This document shows, piece after piece, positions 6,943 through 12,249 of a DNA stretch of 12,249 nucleotides. The first letter of the stretch is position 1. Each line of letters begins with the position of its first letter. Made by a program: the position numbers and the translations under genes. Source of the stretch: an uncultured Eubacteriales bacterium (GTDB taxonomy: Bacteria > Bacillota > Clostridia > Monoglobales > Monoglobaceae); contig CAJKEB010000053.1 of NCBI GenBank assembly GCA_905198865.1, positions 1 through 12,249 on the forward strand, written 5' to 3'. Under the pieces are notes generated by a model, which saw only the letters and a list, made by a program, of their open reading frames with translations, had not been told where the DNA came from and did no database searches.

Positions 6943-7239
6943 ATGATAAAGCATATAGTAGTATGGAGAATGAAAGATACGCCCGATAAGCTCGAAAAGG
7001 CTCAGGCAATAAAAGAAAACCTCGAAAATCTTATGGGCAAAATCCCGGAGCTTGTTAGTATACAGGTTGGACTGAACTTTAACACAAGCGAAGCGGCGTC
7101 AGATGTCGTGCTTGTTTCGGAGTTTAAGTCAAAAGAGGATCTTGCCGTATATCAGGAGCATGAGCTGCATAAAAACGTCGGCGCAAATTTTGTCCGTCCG
7201 AACGTGAGCGAAAGGCGAGTTGTGGATTATGAATTTTAG
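6943..7239 (+). CDS. Dabb-family (stress-responsive alpha/beta barrel) small protein
   Basis: The 98-residue protein matches the Dabb fold, a ferredoxin-like domain that dimerises into a small beta-barrel. It begins MIKHIVVWRMK with the conserved His4, continues with a Lys/Glu-rich helix and IQVGLNF, then VLVSEFKSKEDLAVYQEHELHK, and ends in VDYEF. Family members include plant stress-induced proteins and polyketide cyclases, but most bacterial ones have no known function and none can be assigned here. The RBS AAGGGAG at 6928-6934 precedes the ATG by 8 bases. No promoter is visible between the ftsZ terminator and the gene, so expression is likely linked to ftsZ by read-through or starts inside ftsZ. 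The family call is firm; the role is unknown. Confidence 0.85.
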   Translation: MIKHIVVWRMKDTPDKLEKAQAIKENLENLMGKIPELVSIQVGLNFNTSEAASDVVLVSEFKSKEDLAVYQEHELHKNVGANFVRPNVSERRVVDYEF

Positions 7240-7258
7240 ATAATTACAAATAATAGGG

Positions 7259-7271
7259 ATAAACTATAATT
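7259..7271. repeat. Lone copy of the element-end motif
   Basis: ATAAACTATAATT here (ATAAAC beginning at 7259) is identical to the first 13 bases of the element end at 48-62 and shares 11 bases with the right repeat at 8159-8175. No hairpin array or partner repeat lies on either side, so it may be a remnant or a chance AT-rich match. A TTGACA follows at 7270-7275 but has no convincing -10. The rest of 7272-7333 shows nothing assignable. Confidence 0.3.
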
Positions 7272-7333
7272 GACATAATAGTCCTCTGCTTTGGTACAGC
7301 TGCATAATTAACATATTGTTCACATTCAGCCTA

Positions 7334-7361
7334 TTGGCATTAAGATATATTATGCCATAAT
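7334..7361 (+). promoter_or_regulatory. Probable marR promoter
   Basis: TTGGCA (7334-7339) and CATAAT (7356-7361) are 16 bp apart, with TGC just before the -10 as in extended -10 promoters. The predicted start near 7368 falls inside the operator-like palindromes at 7363-7392, which fits autorepression by the MarR protein encoded immediately downstream. Confidence 0.55.
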
Positions 7362-7362
7362 A

Positions 7363-7392
7363 GTTAAACAGCTAACTGTTAGATGTTAAACA
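7363..7392. promoter_or_regulatory. Putative MarR operator
   Basis: CTAACTGTTAG (7372-7382) is a perfect odd-centred palindrome. It is flanked by a direct repeat of GTTAAACA at 7363-7370 and 7385-7392, whose copies are 22 bp apart, about two helical turns. The site covers the predicted transcription start of the MarR gene. Small palindromes of this kind around the start site are typical MarR-family operators; binding itself is inferred. Confidence 0.5.
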
Positions 7393-7427
7393 ATTTTATG
7401 ACAGTATTTCTGATTGAGGGAGATAGT

Positions 7428-7886
7428 ATGACAAAGTATTGTGAAATCAACAAGCGGTTTGGAAAGCTGGACGTTTTAAAGCGTAACCAGTTTTTTGGTC
7501 TGCTTGAGGATGAAAAGTTGACTGCGGCGCAGCTTCCGGCGCTTGAATTCATAATTGAGCATGACGGGTGTACGCAGATTGAGCTGGCGGAGTTTCTGGG
7601 GATTACACCGGCAAGTGTTGCTGTATCTACAAAGAGAATGGAGAAGGCGGGGCTGATTGAAAAGCACGAGGACAAAAGAAATCTCAGACAGAAGAACTTG
7701 TCTGTTACAGAAAAGGGCGTAAGGGCGGTTCATGACTGCCGGGCGATTTTTGATAAGTTTGACGAGAAGATGTATGCCGGTATTTCAGATGATGAACTTG
7801 ATATGCTGATAGAATTACTTGAAAGAATTATCGGGAATATTATTATGAGCGGCGAGTGCAGTCATGTCTCCGTTCGGGAGACGTAA
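7428..7886 (+). CDS. MarR-family transcriptional regulator
   Basis: The 152-residue protein is a winged-helix DNA-binding repressor or activator of the MarR family. The helix-turn-helix spans about 45-72 (TQIELAEFLGITPASVAVSTK, with recognition helix about 59-72), and the wing carries the family pattern EDKRNLRQKNLSVTEKG at 81-97. The N- and C-terminal helices would form the dimer interface. I chose the ATG at 7428 because GAGGGAG at 7416-7422 sits 5 bases upstream; the in-frame ATGs at 7383 and 7398 lack a ribosome binding site and lie in or next to the operator. MarR proteins are commonly encoded directly before heterodimeric ABC exporters in Firmicutes, so control of the two ABC genes downstream is likely, probably with relief by a small ligand. 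Confidence 0.9.
   Translation: MTKYCEINKRFGKLDVLKRNQFFGLLEDEKLTAAQLPALEFIIEHDGCTQIELAEFLGITPASVAVSTKRMEKAGLIEKHEDKRNLRQKNLSVTEKGVRAVHDCRAIFDKFDEKMYAGISDDELDMLIELLERIIGNIIMSGECSHVSVRET
7865..7883. repeat. Hairpin at the 3' end of the MarR gene
   Basis: GTCTCC (7866-7871) and GGAGAC (7877-7882) pair around loop GTTCG, ending one base before the TAA stop. There is no T-tract, so it is at best a weak terminator. The same 7-base arms (TGTCTCC and GGAGACG) recur around a different five-base loop at 8005-8023 inside the downstream element. Confidence 0.6.
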
Positions 7887-7933
7887 TTAATTGTCGGCTT
7901 GTTAATAATTGTAATTATCCTTGGTTTAGTGAT

Positions 7934-8175
7934 ATAAATTATAGTTTGACGCGCAGTTCGCCCACCCAATTGCGCTCGCCGCCTCCGCCCCGAGCGCTCG
8001 ATCGTGTCTCCCTACAGGAGACGCGATTTAGGGGATTTCATCCCCTAACACCCCTGACTTCGGGGTCTTAGGGGCAGCGCCCCTAATAACGGCTTCCCCG
8101 GAGGGGAAGATGTTACCCGCCCGGGTCTGGCGGGCGGAACTGGGCTAGGCTTTATTAAGTCAAACTATAATTTAT
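7934..8175. mobile_element. MITE-like element: 17-bp terminal inverted repeats around a hairpin array
   Basis: ATAAATTATAGTTTGAC (7934-7950) and its exact reverse complement (8159-8175) bound 242 bp of GC-rich DNA lying in AT-rich flanks. Inside are six successive stem-loops: 8001-8027 (11-bp stem, one wobble), 8028-8048 (TTAGGGGAT/ATCCCCTAA), 8050-8066 (ACCCC/GGGGT), 8068-8086 (TTAGGGGC/GCCCCTAA), 8093-8109 (CTTCCCC/GGGGAAG) and about 8016+100 to 8134 (CCCGCC/GGCGGG at 8116-8121 and 8129-8134). No credible reading frame is present, so any movement would need a transposase in trans. No clear target-site duplication is seen. It lies between the MarR gene and the ABC genes that MarR probably controls, which suggests insertion into an older operon. 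It could also be an immobile structured repeat. Confidence 0.6.
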
Positions 8176-8214
8176 TGCAAAAACCTGCGGGCGGATAATA
8201 TCCGCCGCTGCAAT
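8174..8214. repeat. Imperfect long hairpin beside the element
   Basis: An outer ATTGCA/TGCAAT pair (8174-8179 with 8209-8214) encloses a perfect inner GGCGGAT-AAT-ATCCGCC stem-loop (8190-8206). It overlaps the right terminal repeat by two bases. It has no T-tract on the + strand. It may be part of the element or a leader structure. Confidence 0.5.
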
Positions 8215-8221
8215 ATTACAA

Positions 8222-8248
8222 TATACGTGATTGAAAATCGCGGTCACA
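8222..8248. promoter_or_regulatory. 27-bp dyad repeat, copy 1, upstream of the ABC genes
   Basis: This copy differs from copy 2 (8310-8336) at a single base, T8228 against C8316. Its core CGTGATT-GAA-AATCGCG forms a 7-bp stem with one G-T wobble, so the difference keeps RNA pairing. It may be a protein operator or an RNA hairpin. Between the copies (8249-8309) lie TTGACT (8272-8277) and an overlapping TTTACA (8277-8282), possible -35 boxes, but I find no good -10. Confidence 0.5.
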
Positions 8249-8309
8249 GCCAGCACAACTAAGGCTGATTATTGACTTTACATACCATGGCACAAACGCT
8301 TAGTAACAG

Positions 8310-8336
8310 TATACGCGATTGAAAATCGCGGTCACA
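8310..8336. promoter_or_regulatory. 27-bp dyad repeat, copy 2, next to the ABC ribosome binding site
   Basis: The core CGCGATT-GAA-AATCGCG (8314-8330) is a perfect 7-bp inverted repeat with a three-base centre. The repeat ends 4 bases before AGGAGG (8341-8346), so a bound protein or folded hairpin here could affect transcription or translation of the ABC operon. It begins 88 bp after the start of copy 1. Confidence 0.5.
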
Positions 8337-8352
8337 AATAAGGAGGAATCAT

Positions 8353-10083
8353 ATGCTAAAAACGTTACTGAAACTTATGAGCGGCAGAGACCGCAAGTAT
8401 GCCGTTGCCACGCCTCTGCTTATTGCCGGCGAGGTTATTATGGAAACGACAATACCCCTTATCATGGCAAATCTTGTAGATGTCGGCATTATGAATTCGG
8501 ACATAGGATATGTATTCAGAATGGGAGCGCTGATGGTTGTTATGGCTATGCTGTCGCTTGTATTCGGTGCGGGAGCTGCAAGAACGGCTTCGGTTTCGTC
8601 GGCCGGATTTGCTGCAAGTATTCGTCAGGCGCTATTCTTTAAGATACAGGATTTTTCGTTCAGCAATATTGACAGGTTTAGTACATCGTCACTTGTAACG
8701 AGAATGACAACAGATGTGACGAATATCCAGAACTCAACAATGATGGTTTTACGTGCCTGTGTTCGTGCGCCGCTGATGTTTATAATGGCTCTGGTTATGT
8801 CAATCTCGATTAATGCAAGACTTTCAGTAGTGTTCCTATTTGCCGTTCCGATTATTGGTGTTATGATGTTCATCGTGTCAAAGTATGCAATGCCGAAGTT
8901 CAGACTTATGCTCAGAAAGATAGATGATCTCAACCGTGTTATTCAGGAAAACCTTGCAGGAGTCAGAGTGGTTAAGGCATTCGTCCGTGAAAATCATGAA
9001 AATGATATTTTCAGAGATACTACCCACGATGTCTGGAGTGCACAGCTCTCGGCTGAGCGCTTGATTATTGTCAACATGCCAATCATGCAGATGGTAGTTT
9101 ACGCCTGTATAGTTGCTATTCTATGGTTCGGCGGCAACATGATTATTGTGGGCGATATGCAGACAGGTCAGCTTACCAGCTTTATTACATATGTTACTCA
9201 GATCCTTATGTCTCTCATGATGGTTTCAATGGTTTTCGTTATGCTTGTTAATTCAAAGGCGAGCGGGGACAGAATTGTTGAAGTTTTAAACGAAAAAATA
9301 GATATAACAGATGAAAACGCCAATGAGGATTTAAGACTTGAAGACGGCTCAATAAAGTTTGATGACGTTGCTTTCAGTTATCACAACGACATAATGAACT
9401 GTGCCGTACGTCACATAAACCTTGATATTAAGTCGGGCGAGACGGTTGGAATTATCGGCGGTACAGGTTCGTCGAAGACCTCGCTTGTTCAGCTTATACC
9501 GAGATTGCACGATGTTATTCAGGGCAGAGTTATTGTCGGAGGTCATGACGTGCGTGAATACAAGCTTGATCACTTGAGGGGAGAGGTCTCAATGGTGCTA
9601 CAGAAAAACGTGCTGTTCAGCGGTACTATACTTGACAATCTGCGCTGGGGTGACGAGAATGCAACGGATGAGGAGATTATCGAGGCGTGTAAGGACGCAC
9701 AGGCGCATGACTTTATCATGTCATTCCCTGACGGATATAACACCAATTTGGGTCAGGGCGGAGTTAACGTTTCCGGCGGTCAGAAGCAGAGGCTGTGTAT
9801 CGCACGTGCGCTTCTCAGAAAGCCTAAGATAATAATCCTTGACGATAGTACAAGTGCTGTTGACACAGCAACCGATGCAAAGATCCGTGACGCGTTTGCA
9901 AGAAAGCTGTCTGACACGACAACAATAATTATTGCGCAGCGCATCAGTTCGATTGAGCATGCAGATAAGATTGTGGTTATGGATAACGGTCGTATCAATG
10001 GAGTTGGAACTCATGAGGAGCTGCTCAGGAATAACGATATATACCGTGAAGTATATGAATCACAGCAGAAAGGAGCTGAGTAA
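8353..10083 (+). CDS. ABC exporter half-transporter, degenerate-site subunit (multidrug type)
   Basis: The 576-residue protein is a type IV ABC exporter subunit: six predicted membrane helices (about 17-40, 56-78, 137-153, 158-176, 238-260, 276-300) followed by a nucleotide-binding domain from about 335. Walker A is GGTGSSKTS (369-377, Ser for the usual second-last Gly), the signature is VSGGQ (473-477), Walker B ends in D497 with Asp498 replacing the catalytic Glu, and Gln529 replaces the H-loop His. These changes mark the degenerate ATP site of TM287/288- or BmrC/D-like heterodimers, so it should pair with the next gene's product. AGGAGG at 8341-8346 lies 6 bases before the ATG. The substrate is unknown; drug or lipid export is the usual role, and the MarR neighbour fits inducible efflux. 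Confidence 0.93.
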   Translation: MLKTLLKLMSGRDRKYAVATPLLIAGEVIMETTIPLIMANLVDVGIMNSDIGYVFRMGALMVVMAMLSLVFGAGAARTASVSSAGFAASIRQALFFKIQDFSFSNIDRFSTSSLVTRMTTDVTNIQNSTMMVLRACVRAPLMFIMALVMSISINARLSVVFLFAVPIIGVMMFIVSKYAMPKFRLMLRKIDDLNRVIQENLAGVRVVKAFVRENHENDIFRDTTHDVWSAQLSAERLIIVNMPIMQMVVYACIVAILWFGGNMIIVGDMQTGQLTSFITYVTQILMSLMMVSMVFVMLVNSKASGDRIVEVLNEKIDITDENANEDLRLEDGSIKFDDVAFSYHNDIMNCAVRHINLDIKSGETVGIIGGTGSSKTSLVQLIPRLHDVIQGRVIVGGHDVREYKLDHLRGEVSMVLQKNVLFSGTILDNLRWGDENATDEEIIEACKDAQAHDFIMSFPDGYNTNLGQGGVNVSGGQKQRLCIARALLRKPKIIILDDSTSAVDTATDAKIRDAFARKLSDTTTIIIAQRISSIEHADKIVVMDNGRINGVGTHEELLRNNDIYREVYESQQKGAE

Positions 10084-10084
10084 T

Positions 10085-12004
10085 ATGCCGCCGATGGGAC
10101 ATCCGGGAAAACAAGGCGTAATGAAGAAGCCTAAAAACACAAAAAAGACAGCAGCAAGGTTGTTTTCGTATTTCAAGCAATATAAGATTAAACTGCTTGC
10201 GGTTGTTGTGTGCGTTATTATTTCAAGCGGAGCGAATGTCTACGGTACATACCTGCTTAAGCCGGTTATAGATGATTATATCGTTCCGTTTATCGGACAG
10301 GAGCATGTCAATTTGGTTCCGTTTATATTGCAGATACTGTTGATGCTCGGAATTTATATTATCGGTGCTTTTTCTACATGGGTTTATAACCGAATAATGG
10401 TTGGTATATCCTGCGGAACGCTGTACACAATACGAAATCAGATGTTTAAGCATATGCAGAAGCTGCCGATAAAGTATTTCGACACAAATTCAAACGGTGA
10501 TATAATGAGCCGCTATACAAACGACGCCGACTCGCTCCGACAGATGCTGTCACAGAGTATACCGCAGCTTATATCATCTGCTATCACGGTTGTATCTGTG
10601 TTTATTATGATGATTGTGTTAAGTCCGGTACTGACACTGCTGGTTATTGCCATACTGGTATTGATGCTTGCGATTATTAAATTTATCGGCAAGCGTTCGG
10701 CTTTGTATTTCAGAAAACAGCAGAACGCTCTCGGCGCGGTCAACGGTTATACCGAAGAGATGATTGAGGGCGTGAAGGTTGTTAAGGTTTTCTGCCATGA
10801 GGATAAGTCAAAGCGGAAGTTCTGTCAAATAAATAATTCGCTTGCCGGTACTGCCGCAAACGCAAATACTTTTGCAAATATCCTCATGCCGATTATGGGT
10901 AATCTTGCGAACATACACTATGCGCTTACCGCAATAATCGGCGCATATCTGACGATTATCAGCGGAAACACAAACGAGGGACTGTTTGCGCTCAGTATCG
11001 GCGCATTGATTGCGTTCCTGCAATATACACGCTCGTTCTCCCAGCCGATAACCCAGATGTCGCAGCAGGTTAACTCAATACTGAATGCAATGGCAGGGGC
11101 TGAGAGAATATTTGAGCTCCTTGACGAGGAGACGGAGACAGACGACGGAAAGGCAACTCTCATTAACGCTGTAATTGATGAGGACGGCACAGTGCATGAG
11201 GTTGCTCACAGAACCGGGCATTGGGCATGGAAGCAGATTCTTAATAACGGTTCAGTCGAATATGCGCCTCTTAAGGGTGAGGTTGAATTTGAGCACGTGA
11301 CCTTCAGCTATGACGGCAAGAAAACAGTGCTTAACGACGTTTCGCTCTATGCCCAACCGGGTCAGAAGATAGCCTTTGTCGGCTCGACAGGCGCCGGAAA
11401 GACCACCATAACCAATCTGATAAACCGCTTCTATGACGTGCCGGACGGAAAGATAAAGTATGACGGAATAAATATAAACAAGATTAAGAAAGACGACCTT
11501 AGGCGTTCGCTCGGTATGGTGCTTCAGGATACACATCTGTTTACCGGCACGGTAATGGACAATATCCGATTCGGAAAGCTCGATGCAACCGATGAAGAAG
11601 TAATTAAAGCTGCAAAGATTGCCAATGCACACTGGTTCATAACGCATCTGCCCGACGGGTACAATACTCAGCTGACTGCTGATGGAGCAAATCTCAGCCA
11701 GGGGCAGAGACAGCTCATCGCAATCGCACGTGCAGCGGTTGCCGACCCGCCGGTGCTTATCCTTGACGAGGCGACAAGCTCGATAGATACGAGAACCGAA
11801 GCTCTGATAGAAAAGGGTATGGATGGGCTGATGAAGGGTAGAACAACGTTTGTAATAGCTCACAGGCTTTCAACCGTTCGGAATGCGGACGCAATAATGG
11901 TGCTTGAAAACGGTGAGATTATAGAGCGCGGCAGCCATAACGACCTGATTGCCCAAAAGGGCAGATATTATCAGCTGTATACCGGCGCATTTGAACTGTT
12001 GTAA
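10085..12004 (+). CDS. ABC exporter half-transporter, catalytic-site subunit (multidrug type)
   Basis: This 639-residue partner has a Pro/Gly/Lys-rich cytoplasmic N-terminus (MPPMGHPGKQ, then KKPKNTKKTAARL), six membrane helices from about residue 36 to 340, and a nucleotide-binding domain. Walker A is GSTGAGKTT (433-441), Walker B has D561 with catalytic E562, and the H-loop has His593, all canonical. The signature is LSQGQ (537-541) instead of LSGGQ, the complementary defect to the degenerate site of the first subunit. About 40 extra residues between membrane and nucleotide domains (around NAVIDEDGT and HWAWKQ) are common in clostridial members. I chose the ATG at 10085, one base after the previous stop, with AAAGGAG at 10069-10075; the longer frame from 9932 would run through the first gene's nucleotide-binding domain. 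The two subunits should form one exporter. Confidence 0.94.
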   Translation: MPPMGHPGKQGVMKKPKNTKKTAARLFSYFKQYKIKLLAVVVCVIISSGANVYGTYLLKPVIDDYIVPFIGQEHVNLVPFILQILLMLGIYIIGAFSTWVYNRIMVGISCGTLYTIRNQMFKHMQKLPIKYFDTNSNGDIMSRYTNDADSLRQMLSQSIPQLISSAITVVSVFIMMIVLSPVLTLLVIAILVLMLAIIKFIGKRSALYFRKQQNALGAVNGYTEEMIEGVKVVKVFCHEDKSKRKFCQINNSLAGTAANANTFANILMPIMGNLANIHYALTAIIGAYLTIISGNTNEGLFALSIGALIAFLQYTRSFSQPITQMSQQVNSILNAMAGAERIFELLDEETETDDGKATLINAVIDEDGTVHEVAHRTGHWAWKQILNNGSVEYAPLKGEVEFEHVTFSYDGKKTVLNDVSLYAQPGQKIAFVGSTGAGKTTITNLINRFYDVPDGKIKYDGININKIKKDDLRRSLGMVLQDTHLFTGTVMDNIRFGKLDATDEEVIKAAKIANAHWFITHLPDGYNTQLTADGANLSQGQRQLIAIARAAVADPPVLILDEATSSIDTRTEALIEKGMDGLMKGRTTFVIAHRLSTVRNADAIMVLENGEIIERGSHNDLIAQKGRYYQLYTGAFELL

Positions 12005-12010
12005 AAAGCG

Positions 12011-12032
12011 GATCTCTCCTTCGGGAGAGGTC
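12011..12032 (+). terminator. Probable terminator of the ABC operon
   Basis: GATCTCTCC (12011-12019) pairs with GGAGAGGTC (12024-12032), with one T-G wobble, around a stable TTCG tetraloop seven bases after the stop codon. The following TGTTATTA is a poor T-tract, so termination may be partial. The AT-rich stretch 12033-12137 shows nothing assignable. Confidence 0.65.
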
Positions 12033-12137
12033 TGTTATTATCCGTAAATAAATGTGTCGCATAGCCAATTAATTATGTGTTTTATTAAAAGCTTGCCTCC
12101 GGATTTAAAGTTAATAGAAAAACTATTGCAAATTGCG

Positions 12138-12249
12138 ATAAATTGTAGTTTATATGAGTATACATTGCAAGCAAAGCTTGCAGCCATGCACCGCCCATGC
12201 AATGGGCGGTAATGCAAACTACGGTAGGGCGGCTTGCCGCCACGATAGG
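12138..12249. mobile_element. Left part of another hairpin-array element, cut by the window end
   Basis: ATAAATTGTAGTTTA (12138-12152) matches the left terminal repeat at 7934-7947 in 13 of its first 14 bases. The preceding TTGCG also matches the sequence beyond the right repeat of that element, read in reverse (TTGCA). Three GC-rich stem-loops follow: TGCAAGC-AAA-GCTTGCA (12166-12182), CCGCCCAT-GCA-ATGGGCGG (12191-12209) and GGCGGC-TT-GCCGCC (12228-12241). The interior sequence differs from the element at 7934-8175, but the layout is the same. No gene is visible. Confidence 0.5.

Noticed and set aside
7270..7298. TTGACA at 7270-7275 as a second marR promoter
   Set aside because: At 16-18 bp spacing only GGTACA-like sequence is found, a poor -10.
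7383..7427. Earlier starts (7383 or 7398) for the MarR gene
   Set aside because: They lie in or beside the operator palindromes and lack a ribosome binding site; GAGGGAG sits correctly before 7428.
7856..8071. 71-residue reading frame across the end of the MarR gene and the repeat element
   Set aside because: It runs through inverted repeats and hairpins, has no ribosome binding site, and has low-complexity Pro/Arg/Ser content.
8222..8336. CRISPR-like pair of 27-bp repeats
   Set aside because: There are only two copies, the 61-bp gap is too long for a spacer, no cas genes are nearby, and the repeats are placed like leader elements of the ABC operon.
9932..10084. Upstream extension of the second ABC subunit
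   Set aside because: The extra 51 codons overlap the first subunit's nucleotide-binding domain in another frame, with no ribosome binding site; AAAGGAG supports the ATG at 10085.
11252..11863. 203-residue reading frame on the minus strand
   Set aside because: It is antisense to the conserved nucleotide-binding domain of the second ABC subunit, with no recognisable domain.

Overview
The window looks like a chromosomal segment of a low- to mid-GC Gram-positive bacterium of the class Clostridia, probably a gut Oscillospiraceae/Ruminococcaceae relative. This is inferred from gene content, strong AGGAGG-type ribosome binding sites, sigma-A-like promoters and GC-rich hairpin repeats between genes; there is no rRNA or other formal marker. 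All nine genes I support are on the + strand and all look intact.

Region 1 (1-5474) is a split, archaeal-type glutamate synthase operon. A consensus promoter is followed almost at once by an intrinsic terminator inside the leader, so the operon looks controlled by transcription attenuation. Five tightly packed genes follow: a class II glutamine amidotransferase (GltB1), an FMN/Fe-S synthase subunit with an N-terminal ferredoxin domain (GltB2), a four-cluster ferredoxin, a rubredoxin-reductase-like FAD oxidoreductase, and the GXGXG beta-helix subunit (GltB3). Together they should carry NAD(P)H electrons through FAD and Fe-S clusters to FMN, where 2-oxoglutarate and glutamine-derived ammonia become glutamate. 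Two strong hairpins, the second followed by a T-tract, close the operon.

Region 2 (5475-7239) holds ftsZ with its own extended -10 promoter and terminator. A small Dabb (dimeric alpha/beta barrel) gene starts directly behind that terminator. The FtsZ T7 loop has Ser where Asn is usual.

Region 3 (7240-12032) is a multidrug-exporter-type module: a MarR regulator with its own promoter and a palindromic operator-like site, then two ABC half-transporters that form an asymmetric heterodimer of the TM287/288-BmrCD kind (Asp-for-Glu Walker B and Gln-for-His H-loop in one, LSQGQ signature in the other). The regulator and transporter genes are separated by a 242-bp element with perfect 17-bp terminal inverted repeats and a run of GC-rich hairpins. 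Between that element and the first ABC gene lie two near-identical 27-bp repeats, each centred on a dyad.

The same terminal sequence occurs at the left edge of the window (48-62) and near the right edge (12138-12152), so the segment seems bracketed by further copies of this hairpin-array element family. I see no phage, CRISPR, defence or transposase genes. The most interesting signals are non-coding: the attenuator of the glutamate synthase operon, which includes a hexaloop hairpin of the type bound by ANTAR proteins, the hairpin-array elements, and the paired dyad repeats before the ABC genes.
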